Part shown: positions 43,802-58,800 of the stretch, in pieces
How the letters are laid out: each line of letters begins with the position of its first letter
Numbering within the stretch: position 1 is the first letter of the stretch
Source: Symbiodinium natans
Lineage: Eukaryota > Sar > Dinophyceae > Suessiales > Symbiodiniaceae
Reading direction: 5' to 3'
Assembly: GCA_905221605.1 (NCBI GenBank)
Contig: CAJNDS010002341.1
Location: 104,083 to 168,082 of the forward strand
Length of the DNA stretch: 64,000 bases
Program-made: the position numbers and the translations under genes
Notes under the pieces: model-generated
The model's input: the letters and a program-made list of their open reading frames with translations, nothing else
The model's database searches: none
Told to the model about the DNA's origin: nothing

Positions 43802-46800
43802 GAGAGATGAGAGATGAGAGATGAGAGATTAGAGATGAGAGATGAGAGATGAGAGATGAGAGATGAGAGATGAGAGATGAGAGATGAGAGATGAGAGATG
43901 AGAGATGAGAGATGAGAGATGAGAGATGAGAGCTGAGAGCTGAGAGCTGAGAGATGAGAGATGAGAGATGAGAGATGAGAGATGAGAGATGAGATGAAGC
44001 GAAAGAGAAAGAGAAAGCGAAAGCGAGCGAAAGATAAAGAGAAAGAGAAACAAAAAGATAAAGATAAAGAGAAAGCGAAAGCGGACGCGAAAGATAAGTG
44101 AGGGCAAAAGGGAAAGAGAAAGAAAAGGAGAGAGTGAGAGAGAGAGAGAGACAGAATGGGGGGCCCTTAAGTGCGCAGAAGAAGAAGAATAAGAAGAGGA
44201 AGAAGAGAGAGAATGAATCAAATAAAGAAAGAAAGCGGGAGAGTGAGAGAGAGAAAGGGAGAGATGAAAGAGAGATGAGAGCAAGATGAGAGATGTGGAA
44301 CGAGAGTGAGAGAGAAAGAGAGAGAGAGATCAAAGAAAGAAAGGGAGAGAGAGGTAAAAGAGATATTGAAGGAGAGAATGACAGAGAGAATGAGACGGAA
44401 AGAGAGCTCTCACCGCCCGATAAGCAAAACCCGGAATCAGGAACACTTTGCAGGTATTCACCACTCACCACCCCCCCCCCCCCCCCCCGATATGCAAAAG
44501 CCGGAAACAGGAACGCGCGGTAGGTATATTATACCACACACATCCACACACCACCTGGCAAGCAAACAACCCGGAATCGTGAACACGTTGTAGCTACACA
44601 CCACGCCCTGGAATCAGGAACATTTTGTAGGAGTCCACCATTCCCCCCCCGATAAGCAAAACCTGGAATCAGACCTTCACAGTCACCCCGACAAGCAAAA
44701 CCCGGAAATCGTGAACACGCTGTGGCTATTCACCAGCAAAACCCCACCATTCACCCCGTGATAAGCAAGGCCTGGAATCAGGAGTCGTGAACACGATGCC
44801 AAGGTTCAGAAGCGACGACAGTTACGAGAATGACGCACCCCACATCCGCGTGTCTGTTACTGTTGAGACGCTAGCAACGAACCAAGCTTTAAAGTGACGA
44901 CAGTCACAAGGTTGGCCCCGCCCAGGTGCCTCGTCCTCGTGACTGCCTACACTTTTGGGCTGTGAACAGCAAACCAAGCTTCGAGCGTTTGCACATTTGA
45001 GCTGTGAACAACAAAACAGCTTCAAAAGCGACGACAATCGCGAGGATGGTGCCACCCACCAGATGCCTCATCCTCGTGAATGTTAGCACAATGTAAAGGA
45101 GAAGCATAAAAACTGATGACTGTCACAAGGATGGCGCCGCCCAGGTGCCTCATTCTCGTGACTGTCTGCACTTTTGAGACATGCAATGAGCAAAACTATG
45201 CCAATCGCTGGGTTTCCACAACTACCGCTCCATTCGAACCAAAGCGGGGCGCTTTCGAATTTCGGACGCTTTGCGAACACTTTTGCACGGTGCCACGTAA
45301 ACTCCCTGACCGTGACCCCTGGAACCCCACCTCTTAAAACGGGAACCCTCCGCTACGCATTCGGGAAAAAGAGGCCGCAAACTTGAAAATACATGGAAGA
45401 GTTGCTGATTGACTCTTCGGCTCCAAGAGCTTTGATAGCTGCGAGTACTCAGCTCCAGACGTCAAGTTCGCGGACAGTGTCGTGTTATAGGTGCAGTCCC
45501 TCCTCGGGCTTCAGACTGCCGGCTGAATATTCTACGTATCACTGCATGGGCGTCCTAGGATGTGCGTTGTCCTAGGATGTGCGTTGCCCGATGTTGCCCG
45601 CTTGGGGCCAGGCACAACAGGCTCGACACATGGCGTCAGCGGGAAGCAGCCGAGAAAAGTTGCCTATGGATGGAGAGTGAACTCTGCAAGTACTTTGGAT
45701 TTGCCAACAGATGGTGATGCCATGAGTGAATGAGTGAATGACATGTCGCTGACAACCGACTGGCTCCCAAAAGCACCCCTCCACTCCCAGCAGCCTCTGG
45801 AATGCACTGAGCAGAGTTGGGACTGGAAAGCCGCAGCGCGCACCGCCGAATCTGAATGCCACAGCCGCATTTCGAAGCTAGCAACCAAAACGGTCAAGAG
45901 GGTTATATGTATCGAATATTGTCTTGCTTGGCCCGCTTCTGTCCAGTGATGCTGTGTGGGCCCTATGGCCGGGCTATTCTCTGGGCCACTGGCCGCTGTC
46001 CCCGCATAGCCAGGGGCGCACACCCAGGTGCCGGTCTCATCATCGAAAGCATAGCCTCCAGGCCGGTCTTCATTCTCTTCATTCCTCTGAGCCTTTAAGA
46101 TGAGGAAGCCGAGCGCCGGACCAGCCGGCCAACTTGGAGGATCAGGACAAAGCTCCTGCGCTTGCAGCATCACTCTGCTTTCCGCGCAGCGCCGCAGGCT
46201 GCACGCAGGCTGCAGCTTCATCAACCCCAGTCCGCTGGATTCCAGGTGCAGACCGGACGAACTGGTAGCTCGGCACGGCCGTCTAAGCGAGTGTTGTTGA
46301 TGGAGCAGGAGGCCGGCCTCCCAAGAGTGACATCCATAAGTCAGAAAGGGCCGAAAGGGCACATAGAACACTTAGACCACTGAAGGAGCCTGACGCTGCC
46401 TAGGTAGTAGGGGGCTGCGCAGCGAACTATGCAGGACGTTCCAGCCGGAATACCTGCAGAAAGCTGCTCTTTCAGTGAACTGAAACCTGGACACTGCTGT
46501 ACGCAAGCAGCATCGATGCCTTCGCAATCCGAGACATCGAAAAGGCATGGAGCTTCATCGACAACAGGAGCTAGGCACGGCCTGAGAGCGAAAGCCTGAA
46601 CCTATAAACATGCTGCCATGACCACACGTTTGGCTTTGGTGGCAAGCAGAGAATGGGAAGAGCTGAATTCAAGTTGAGGAGCTGCTGTTGAGCGCATCCA
46701 GTCAGGGCCAGCTGGTCCTGCTAACTACATGCACCTAAAGCGAAGTTCTTCTCATCTGCAATAAGTCATACGTGTTAAGTTAAGAGGACCTGCTGTGGCT

Positions 46801-49800
46801 GAGCACACAGAACACGAATGGTGAAGGATTCCCAAATGTGCAGCAAACTTTCCCTGCGAACGCCCGTCCGCACAGACATTGCCGGCCATGCAGTAAGGCA
46901 CGACCTGCAGCCCACGCAGCATACGAACGGCCATTTGATCAGTTGTTTGACCGGTAGATGCTCAAATGGAAGGAAGGATTGTATTCTTTGTGTTGGAGGG
47001 GGGGGGGCGTTTGACAGCTTAAGGCTCTGTGAGACGGCACTGTGAACCGAGGAGTGACGAGCAGGGCCTCGCCAGCAAAGCCTTCAGCACACCGCCATTC
47101 CCCGTCGGCGCCCTGACACAATGTGACAGAACAGCAAGGTCGCCTTGGTGAAGCTGCTAGTAGATACAGTAATCAGGCATGCTAGGAGCACCTCTAATGA
47201 GTGGCGCGGACCTGCCTTTGCATAGCCGCCATTTCGGTCCGTTGGATCGCAGTCGAAGGAGCAGTTGGGAAGAATGCCCTGGCCGAGCTTCGCGAGAGAA
47301 AGTTGGCGAATGCGGGTAAGATGAGGTAGGTCTAAGATTCATCGGCCCATCCTGCCTGCAGCGGCAGCTGCGCATTGAGGTTTGAAGCCGGGCAGATCAT
47401 AGTCTGAACGCCTTCCTGTCAGTTCAGGCACCAGCATGAGGCCTATCTGTTCTGGCACGGGCAACAGCACATGTACCGGAAAAGCTGTTCGAGGAACCTG
47501 AAAGCTAATGGAGGACCTCCAGGTCTGCAAAACAGTGTTCTTGGTGCAGCTCGAGTGGCCGGAGCGGAGCAAGGGGGCCGGCAGCTCACCTTGAGGGACG
47601 GCACTACTGTCGCTGGAGAGAAGGGCTCAAACTTCGTTTCGAGAAGACACAGACCCCTACTGCGGCCCACGGCGGGCTAATGTTTCTTGAAGAATCCCTT
47701 GTGGAAGGGATCCGGAAAAGCACGAGGCAGCCGAGGTACCGTACAGCTGCCTCCTGGGCCACGTCCGAAGTTGGCTTGTGGGAAGGTTGGGTCCTCCGCC
47801 AGGCAGGCCTCAGGCCAAGACGAGAGAGCTTATTACGTGATAGACGTGTGTGTGTGTGTGCTCTTGCCGATTTAAACTGTACACCGTGAACATGCCCATT
47901 GCCCCTCACCCCCAACCCGCACACCGGCCCCACCAACCCACGACCCACACGGCTTTCACTCACCAAACTCCATTGTGTCGTGAGTACACAGGGGCACATG
48001 CAAGCATGTGCGCAATTGATGTTCCGACCGCTTTCCTAGCATACCAGCACAACCCATAATCTCAACCCACCAACAACACGACGCCGGGAATACCGAACCC
48101 CAATCCCAACAACCCATATTCGGTTTGGTAGCAGTATGAGAAAGGGTAGGATCTTGACTGATTGAAGTGACCTGTTGATGACCACGTAAGCGAGGCAAGC
48201 AAATTTTGAGTCCCCGTTCCTTCAGCACGGTACTATGATGTAAATAGAGCCTACGGGCAGCTTTATAGGTTTATATTCATGTTACAACACCCTTAACGCC
48301 CCAAACCCAAACCATATTACGATGATTTACGATGACATTGCCTGCTTAGTTGTATTGCTAGGTTGGATGTGCTTGAGGTTTCTTGGTGTTCTGGGTTGGT
48401 TGCCGAGGGTGGGGAAAGCATTTCCGAAGAGGTGGGCTTTGCCTAGGAGAGCTTTGCCTACTGGATAGTGGTAGGTTGGCAAATGGAAAAACGAGGCCTG
48501 GAAAGTTGAAAAACAGTGGTGGACAACTGATGGCATGAATTGAGGGAATTCGGGAGTTTCGAGGATGAAGTGGTATGCTAATTTGAAAAAGCACTTGGGC
48601 AAATCAATTGGAAATGGGGTTTTGGCGCGTACTCGTTAAGGGAAACACACCTAACCCTGTGTTATGCATAGCACTCTCTTTGCAGGCAGCCTGGGGAGAT
48701 ACGTCAAAATAGCATCCGTCGGTGGTGTTGGACGGCCTTGGCAAGGCCGCAAGGCTACTTGCTTTGTCTCGGCCGGACTACCTCCAACTTAGCGCTGCAA
48801 GCCTCTGGATGAACCGAAGGGCAAGCAAGACATGCTTGCCTTTTTTTACGCTGGCCTTTTGCAAGCGACATGTCATTTCTCTGGGCAGCAGGCAAGCCCA
48901 CGCAAGGAGAACTTTGTCCACACCCTGACAGAGCGACGCCAAAGGTGCAGTCCTCAAATTGCTGCAGCCACGGGCAAGTCCACTTTGCTGCAGTCTGCGG
49001 TTTCCGGACAGTTCGGACTCGAGTCCTCGTCATTCGTGATGCACTCCTCAGCACTGGGCAAGGCGACTCTGACACCAGAAACAAGCAAGGCATACTTTAT
49101 CGCATACTTTATCGCATACTTTTGCGATCATGACTGCGCGCTTAAGTTTATGAATCTGCTTTGGTCTGCTGTGCTTTGCAAGGATCTGCCACAGCCGATC
49201 CGAACCAATCGTCAAGGCAAACATAGCTCCCGTTGGTGTAGTTGTAGCCATCCGGTAACACCTAGCGCCACTCAACCAGACAAGCTACTGAGCACTCGTG
49301 AGACCGAAAAGTCAGCAAAAGTGCATGCGCAAAGCCAGTCGTAAGGTTCGAGGCGTGTGTCTACCGATGTGGAGGTGGGATACTTGGAAGAAGAGCGGAG
49401 AGTGCATATGTGACTGGATCCACTTGGTCTGATTTGCTTTGCCTCCTGCACTGGACAGCGCAGCTCACAGGTCGGTGGTTCGAAGTCCTTGAGGCCAACT
49501 TCAGGCCGGCCAACCCCGTACTCGATTGGAGGAAGTAGGTCAACTCGTGTTCTTTTCGGGGCACGAAGCTCTGTAAGGCTGGCACAACAGCGCGAAAGGG
49601 GTCCAGGTTCCCCACGGGACAAGAGGCATTTACCGGAGTGCCCTCAGGACATCCGTGGACCAAGCAGCTGTGCAACTCTGTGCCACTTTTTGGAGTCCAT
49701 TTGACTGTGGCCTGGCCTCGTAAGGGGGACTCCGGCATCGAAGCGAGCAATTCGTCCCACCGATCACCTGGCAGTGTGTGCGTATATTATCCTCACTATA

Positions 49801-52800
49801 TTCACTATCTCTAATTACACCGCGGGGGGAGCAATGGGACCCTGGCTGCATCCAGAGAACATCACGGGCAACGATTCGCCAACCTCAACCATTCACCACT
49901 CCAACTTCTGAACCTTGAACAGGGCGGGTTGGCGCTGAGACAGTCCGACACATCATAGATACACCTGAAGGAGAAACGGGAAAAGGACTCAGGCGCGGTG
50001 AACTACGCCAGTCCGTCGCTGCAGAAATTTTTCAGGGTGTACAAAGACATGCAATGGCGTCAAGATCGGCTGCTGAAAATTGATTCTGAGATCATGTTGA
50101 GCTTTGGGCTGATCCAACGTGGGAGGCTGACAGGATGCCGTGGGATCACAGCCAGTGAGATCCAAGCGAGCCTCACAGGACTCGATCAATATCAATGTAC
50201 TTGGCACCACTGGCACGGGCATCCCGGGCCCTTTCCCTAGTCTACTTTGCACTTTCATGCACTTTCATACCACCTGGCAGCTCGAGATTCCCACCGTAAG
50301 CTGCGCACAGAACAAACAACAGCCCTTGTACTGCTGCTGAAGATTGACTCGACCTAGGTCAAACGGCGCTTAAAGTCACTATGCTCGACGGTGCCCATTC
50401 ATGACACGAGGCGGAGCCTCCGTGAATTCATGAACTTTTGCACACAGACTCCATGCCATTGACTGCCGGGGCATTGGCAATGCACTCCGCGACAGCAGAC
50501 CCGAGGTAGCCAAGCGCACACCGCCATTCGCCATTCACCTTCGGGAGAGGAGAGCGACGACGTCGGACAGAACGTGACTCCGCACGCCGCAGCGCAACTC
50601 AGAGCTCGGAGTCGGAGAGCCTTCTCATAGCCCGCAGGAATAGGATCAGGTTCTGGGCAGGCCTTTGCGCCTCAGCCACGTGGCGAACGCCTTCCCGGCC
50701 GACATGACTCAATGACCCTGTGCTGAACGATTCCTGACTTAACGCTGAGTCTCTGCACGAGATGGCATATAACAGTAGCCATTCATCAAGGATCGAATAT
50801 TTTCGAACTGAAGACCAGCTTGGTACTAGATCGCTTGCCGAAGCCGCGGCTCCGGGTGACGGAGACCATGCACCCTCATTATAACCCGAAACTAAGCAAA
50901 CCGTCAAAAGCCTTGTCGGTTCTGAGAGACACGCATACCAAGTCTGCAGGAAACTCGATCTGCTTCTCTGGATCCGTGTTATCCTGAGCACGGTCTTGAG
51001 AGAACAACACACGCAGGGCAGGGTGAAGTGAACTCATTCTTTCTACCTCTCGGTCTAGACTGCGTCGCACACGGCTTTGGAATCCATGATTCGGACACAA
51101 ATATGCAAATCGTTTGCAGGCAGGCAAGCACGGATACTTCGCCACAGGGTCTGCGGGCTGGCGGGTGCTCCACAGGGATACGGGACTCCAGGATACTCGG
51201 CGGGACTCTCCGGACTCTCCGCGGAAGTCTCTAGGAGGGGCGGACTCTCTGCAGGTGGGGCACTCCCGTCGGCGGGACTTCTTGCGGGCTTCTCTGATGG
51301 TGGGCACTCCAAGGGAACAGGACAAGGAGCCGCCCGGGAGGCGAGGAGCATGGAAGTGGGGAATGGATTTATCACGTTGTGGAAAGGTACAAACATTTGT
51401 ATATGGTGATTCGCGAACCATGAATGGGAAACCGGAAGGGGTGAAGCACTGATTTGAAAACATCTGCAAGTTGTCAATGACTGAACAGGACCCGAACCTT
51501 TTCAGAGAACCGATTTGTAAGACTATCGGGCATGCAAAAATGAAAAGTCGAGATATACGGCACGGGATCGGCGTAATGATGCTGGAATTTTGAAACGCAG
51601 CTTGAACAATATGGGATACTTCAGAAAGCGATGCCTTCTCAATCGCGATGGCTTCTGATTTGCGACGGAGTCGAACAGGGAAAGGCGCTGTCTTGATACG
51701 TTTCGAATCAGTGTGTGAAAGCTGCTGAGTTGATTCAGTTTCAGAAGCCAATGGAATGGGGACATAGAATCTCTGAATTCTGGGAGCCTTCTGAGCGAGA
51801 GCCTTTGCTCTTGGCCTTTGCTGAGGCCCAGGCACTGGGGCAGGAAGCCAAAGCTGCACCGGCACCGACGTAGAAGGGCGCTCGGCATGAAACCTGTTGA
51901 CTGTCCCCCCAAAGATTGGCAAAGCGGGCCGCGCTCAGAGGCTTAGAGCCCGTGGAACAGGCTCTAAGATGCTCCTGGATGTCTGCAATCAGGATGGCCT
52001 CACATCCCGAACCTGGTTCGAAGTACTCGGGGCAGTTGGAGACATCGTAGCCTAAGTTGGCGCTGACAAACAGTGCCAACATGTTCCAAAAGCTGGCTTG
52101 CTTTGTCACCGTCAGTGCCTTGAAAGCGACGTGATCTGCATGCCACATGTCTTGATGAAACCCGCTGCAACGGCACGGAGCTGGGACTTGCCACGGGTGG
52201 AGATGCGAAAAGTCCGAGGAAGCAGCGGCAGGTGTCGATCATCCGCTCGTCAATGCCGCTGCAGTTAACGATGGGAAGACATCCCTCAAAGACCGGCTCA
52301 AGCAAGCACCTGAGAGGTACCATGGGCTGCGTACACACTTCATGGCCTGTGCAAAGCGTATGATTTGTGAGGCTTGGGCGGGGCCAATGGATCCGATGTA
52401 TTTGACATAACCTCGCCGCAGATGAGCGAGAACCAGCCAAGATGGTGAGAGCATGGTGTGAGAGACAGACTGACAGAAGGCCAATGCAAACACAAGCCAG
52501 GTCGACGCAGGTCCGCTTCACACGCGGCGAAGCCGAATACTCATCAGCACACCTTAGGGCATTGGGAAACAGTCTTGCAGCACTGCTCGGGATGCGCTTG
52601 GGGCATAGCACGTAGCGCGGCTAAGAACAGCACGCGTAGTTCTCCTCGCCTGGCCCACCTTCTATTCCAGTCCTCGCGGTCATCCGGCAAACGTCCCAGA
52701 CGAAGACGTGGCACAATGACATACAAGCTATGCCCACGGTGACAAGGCTGATGCAGGTCCTGACGTAGCCAAGAGTTAAAGGATTCGGATCCGGGCAAAA

Positions 52801-55800
52801 CGACGGAGTCTCGCAGACTGGAAACTGAAAGGGCCTGGCCAAAGGCAAGAGCAACATCACTGCAGGGAGCATTGCAAAGTACACGTAGCTAGAACTTCAA
52901 ATAGATAGCTTCACCTGATTCAAGTGCCTGTACACCACTTCTGAGTCCAAAGCAAATATACGATTTGTCCAGCGGTCAGGGGATCCGGAACTGCCATCTG
53001 CCGCAGAAAGAGGGCGGTGCAACGCTCTTGCATGAACATACGGCCGGTAGCCTTCTTCCTCACTGTTCATCTGCTATGCGTATTGCCCACTCTATCAAAC
53101 TGCCAACTGATTCCGAGGGTGGTTCGGCGCAACAAGACAAAAAGTGCACCTGCACTCAAGACAAAGTTGCCAACCCCAAAAAAAGCTTCCCGATTTCAGC
53201 AGTCTTCCACGTTCTAAGCTCCATGCCACCAGCTCTTGATCGGGAACCTCAGTGTTCTTGACAGTTCTTGGGCTTCCCTTCCGACATCTTCTGATCAGGT
53301 CCAGACACGGCCCCGCTTGTGATGCGCCATGAGCAATACTGATACTGGAGCTAAGTCCAAGACTGTATTCTCTTCTGGGCAAGTCGCAATCACACCCTCT
53401 CCCACAGCTGGGAGTCTGCAAAGAACCTGCCCAGCCAATGACATTCTACTGTGCAAAGTCAGCCGCATGAATCTCTAGGCGGGAAAATGAGATAGCACGG
53501 TCAAGGTCGCTGAAGTCACGAGTTCAGGTCAGAGCCTCGCAGGTCTCGCCTCCATCTAAGCGAGATGTGCAGTTCGAGATGTCCTCAAAGGTACGCAACA
53601 AGATATGCGAAAAGAGATGCAAAGCATCACACCGTTGTTGGACAGGCACTTGCAGGAGCATCCCTCAACCCACTGATCCATGCGCGCTTCAAGCCGCGGG
53701 CATACTGGCATTGGGCCACAGTGAGATTCATGGGCCTTGGTGGATCAAGGTGGATCGTGTATGACTGTGTGTGATTGCGCGATGACGGCATTGGACTTGC
53801 CACCACTGGCAAAATGAGGACCGGACTTGCAGGTTTGCAAGGGCGCACAGCCCTGGAAGAGGAAGGCTCAAGGAAACAAGGCAGGATACACGTCAAAACC
53901 GATCTCGCAGACTGTTGAATGGGCAGCGCGGCCCGCGAGCGTGCCTGAAACGAAATCTCGGGCTCGCAGCCCGCATCAAGAGTGCACGTTACCTGTTCGA
54001 TCACTCGATCTTTGAACTTGCAGCTAGCAAGAAGATGCATGAAGTGTTTGGGGCCACTAAGCTCTGTTGCGGAGCCTGGGGCACGCCTCCGTAGCCTTCT
54101 TCACAGTACCAGCTGCCCTCCTACAGGAGGTGCAGTGAGATGAGATTGGCAGTGTCCGGTGTAGGATCAAACTCTTGAATGCTTCCTGACTCCAGACTAG
54201 GCTTGGCTCGGCACCTGCTCAGGACCATCGTTGCTGATGACCTTGTTGCCCAGACGACGAAACATCGCATCGTCCCTTTTGTCATAGAATGTCATAGACA
54301 CGTGCATTCTCTCGCTGCCTCCCTGGCGAACTGTGACAGTTCTGCTAACCTGGATAGTCGCACGAGGGCCGGGCGCCTGTCTGATTGTAGCCTTCCGGGC
54401 CAAGGCGAGAGAGCAATCCCGAGGCAACGCCTTCGAATTCTTGGCACCTTCTGGCCACTGCACCAGATCGTCCGGGCACTCGCAGCCCAACGGAGGATCC
54501 TGGGCATCAGAGCCTTCTGTTGCAATCTTGGAAGAACAAGTTGAGCAAATGCATGCAAAAGCAGCACCTATGGTCCGGGCATAGATCAGCGGCTGCGTAG
54601 CATCAGTGTTGTTCCTAAGTCCGCATCTGCTTCGTCTGTTTCATTGGCAGCACATGAAGCCCCAACTGCACCAGAAATGGAAGCATCCAAGCATCAGTGG
54701 GCATTTTCCCACCGTGGCCGGACCGACCTCAATGGGTGATTCTCCGAGCATCTGGTGCCGAATTGTGGAGACCGGTGCCGAGCACTGAGGTGCTGCACAG
54801 CTGAGCACAAGGCAAAGACACTGCGGCAACTCACTTGACACTCCCCGCCAGGTTTCACGGTTTGGTAGCCATCACCTTCGCAGCAGTTTCCAATACTTCG
54901 GTTAGAAACCCTTGTCTGACGCAGCTGTCTGCCACAATACATTTGCTTGGGATGCATTGATGCTACACATAGGCTACACTGCATAAGCTACACATGCGCT
55001 TGCATGATCTTGCATGCGGCTATAGAACAAAATACTCACGTCTTGTGCATTCCCTTCTGCGGCCACGAGCCTGTGAACTCTGCACCACCGGATACTAATG
55101 ATACTGATAATCTACCAACTAAATCCGGAATCCAACTCTGAGCACCGTGCTGCCACCAGGCACATCCAACAGAGGTCCATCCTGCTCCAGTTGCAGGATC
55201 TGGGAAACTCATCTCGGGTAGTCTGATTTCTTCTAGACTGACTGCAATTGCGTCACGAATTTACCGTAGATGACTTTTGCAAGAAGCACATTTTGCATGA
55301 GCCCACGGCCGTGCAAACATTGATGCTGTACCTTGGTCAGTATGCTATGTATCCAGAGAGCTGGTGGTGCGGTGTCCATGCAGGAAGCAGAGTAGGCATC
55401 AAGCCTGCAAGCATCCAGACTAGCTGGTCCGGCCTGAGGAAGCAGGCACTTTCGTTCGACTCCACTCGGGGGCTTGGGGAGTTGGGTTCAGGGCTTAAGG
55501 CTTACACCTGCAAGAAAATCTGTGCATGCATTGACTGAATGTTTCAAACACTTTCAAGTCACGAGCTTTTGCCGGATTTAAGATCTGGGGCTCCGGGAGG
55601 GGATGATGATGATGATGTTTCGCACACGTGCGCCCTAAACCTTGGAGACACTGAGGTTGGCGCGCAGGGCTGCAGGGGCAAGCAGCCCGCCAGACGAGCA
55701 ATTATGTTGCAGTCTTCATCGAAGTCACATGTGACCTGTGCCAGTCCAGTCGCGCTCTGCCTGCTGAGACCTCAGACCTTTGACAACATGACTCCGAACG

Positions 55801-58800
55801 GGACAACCGATGTCTTCGCAAGCGAAGTTTGTCAAACCGAAGAGAACCATTCGATTCGGACTGGTGACTGGCGCTCCCCGGTTGACACAGCTATGACATG
55901 CTATGAGCACTGACCAGACCCAAACACTGAAACTGTCAAGGAGAGGCATCCTGCGAGTGCACAAGTGAACTGTCACTTCCACTCCCACCGAACCACGCAC
56001 AAACACCGGTAGCCCCTTGATAAGTGGTTTGCACGCACTCTGCGTGCATGACCTCTGAAGTTCTGAAATAGAAAGTGTCTCGTGCCTGCGGCCGACCAGC
56101 AAACTTGTCCGCACAGAGAAGGGTGCCATTTTGGATGTCCTGCGACTCCCGGAAGGGCCATTTGATAATTGCATGGATTTATTCTAAGTAGGGTCCCTTG
56201 TTTTGGTGGGGGGCGGGGCGGCCTTCTGAGGAATCCAAGTTTACAAGTGCCTGCAAGCCTTAAGGATATTCTATTTTGTTAACCGTCCTTGTCAAGTATT
56301 GTCAAGCGACCTGGTGCGACTGCTGCTGAAATTCTGCCCCTTGTCCAACCTAGCCGACACAAACCTGGGCAAGCATGATGGGCCTCCCGCATCTCATAGC
56401 CCTCTGGCAATTCATCTGGGAGATCGCAGTCCGGTATGCGACACGTTGGAGGCAGAAATGTTGGTTCCTGCGCCATCCACAGGTAGCCCCAGGTGACTTG
56501 CGCGAGTTCACTAGACTAGCGATGAAGATTGTGAACTCAGCAGGCCCGCGCAGGATTTGCAGCATGACGGATCCAAATTACGAACACCAGTGCCGAACCA
56601 CTTGCTACTCCGTCCTGCTCCGGGTCCACATTTCCCACAGGACACCTTCAGCTGTTTGCCCACTTTTACCCTCCTAAGCTCCTAAAGCCTTGGGAACCTT
56701 TGGGCATCTTTCGGAGGAGCTAGCAGCTATTGAGCCAACTCCCCAAGTGCACCACCACGAACCACCCCTAGATATGCAGGAGATGGCCAACTTCCTGCCC
56801 TTCTGCATCTGCACATTAAATAAGGATGTTTTCTTTCCATAGGGAAGATAAGGGAAGTCTCTCATGTTTTGGTTGGCCTTCGTCTTGGAGTAACCTTTCT
56901 CATTGCTTGATTGCCCTCGCAAGAATTATGGTGGCCTTCTTGTTTGACGTTATCCCAGAATGTATATGCTGGACTGGACATCGCAGGAATCGCAAATCTC
57001 GCAGTTCATCACATGCTTCCCAGGCGGGAGCTACAGGCCGTTACAAGCCGAAAGCCAAGGCACGTTGCCCAGACAGGCGTGCCGATCGATGGTGAACGGC
57101 AGTGGACCTGACCTGGACAGATCTGTCCACATGGCACGGCCAAGAGCTGCAAAGACAGAGTCTCCACACTTGTGGCACTTCGCCGAGAGGTCGCATGCGA
57201 GCGACGAACGATGCACAGAGGCTGCAACAGGACTGGCCGCCCATCAGCCCCGCGCAGCCTCTGCCACATTCTGCCACAGAAAGATCTTCATGGTAGCCCT
57301 TGTGCCCATCAACCACACAGTGTGGGCAAGGAAGGCCCTTTTGCGTTAGCAGATCTGCTGACACGACATGAATGGCCCGAGGAGACCCATCACTACCGTT
57401 GGTTCGACTTTGCTCTTGGCAGCGGTTGTCATTGTTCTATGGCCGCCCCCATTCCAGCCTATCGCTTCGTAGTAGCAGCTCTCCAGTTCCAGCGTCTTGC
57501 AAGGCTGCTGCCTGATTCAAGCATTGCAGTGTGCAAACGTCTGATGCTTGCAACACATGGTGCAGTGGGGTATGCAAATGGCATCAGAAGCACAAGCAAA
57601 CCGATGACGTCATCCAAGCAGCTGGTTGCATCCCCGCAGTTGCAGCTCGTTACCGCAGTCGCCTGTGGGCTGCTCGCACACCTCAACACACGTCCGCGTG
57701 ACCAACGTGCAATCAGACATTGGCTTGCTTTGGACAATGCCCACCCTCAGCCTCCTCGGCAGAGCCCACAAAGCCTTCGGCACAAGTCCAGTTGCTTGTG
57801 TTGCTTGGCCGAACGTAGCCTTGGCAAAGGCCACGACAATCACTGATGCTTTGGAGGCTAGAACAAGCTAGAGCATACTAAGATATACTAAGACATACTA
57901 AGCACGTACAATCATGGCACATGCTGCCAGCTCTGTGCCTGGTGGAGGTTGGACAGGGACGTAGCAGCCACCCTCTGGAAACATCCTTCCACAAGTGCAT
58001 TGCTGCGCTATCAACTCAGTCTGGAGGGCAGTCTGGGTCACAGTTGCGACCGTAGACGGCTTAGAAAGAAGCAGTGTCCTTTCACACACCGGAGGCCCCG
58101 ACAGGAATTGCAGAGGCCTGCATTGCAAACTCGCAAGATGTTTCAGGCATCTAGCTTCAACAATGAGAGCGTTGTGTGCTGAGCAAGATTTCCATGCTAC
58201 CGCCCAAGGGCACAAGAGCCGGAGTTACGGAGCGACCTCCCTGGTCGAGTGTTGCCCTCAGGGCAAGTGGCCCCGAAAGGACCACCGACGTGGCCTTCGC
58301 AGCTCAAAATCTGCACAAGCAAAAGAAGGCCAGAGATGCCCACAGGCCCCACAAACAGCTTCTAGGAATCCAACACTTCCAAACTGACATCCTTCTACAA
58401 GTGTCCCGTAGCAACAAGAAACTGTGTTTCATGGCCATTCCACCTTCCACGCAGGTGATGTTACAGGACTCTCCCGGCAGCAGCGCTCGTGCACAGGCGC
58501 TTTCCTCAGCCGCTTCTGCGCGACGGAAGCTTGGACGGCACAAGGGCCCTCGGGCCAAATTTTCAGAGGCTGATGCTGCAGGGTCCGCAACAGCTCGTGA
58601 TCGTGCTACATCAGGAGGGCATGAGGAATGAGTAGTGACCTGTTGTAAGTGGATCGTCAAAGGAGGGGTCGTCACGAGAGGGACAGCTGTGCGGTTTGGC
58701 GTCTGCCTATTGCAAGCATCAAGGAAAATCTCTGCTATGTTTGCAGCCTCGCGTCGTTCACCCCACAAGCCTGCCACTGAAGTGGCAGACACGGGAGGAG

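Noticed and set aside
43302-44471. Ser/Leu-rich open frames of up to 238 codons
   Set aside because: They are translations of TC/GA and GAGAGAT arrays.
48327-48602. 91-codon minus-strand frame in AT-richer DNA
   Set aside because: No cysteines, no domain and no splice fit with the surrounding gene; kept only as a compositional note.
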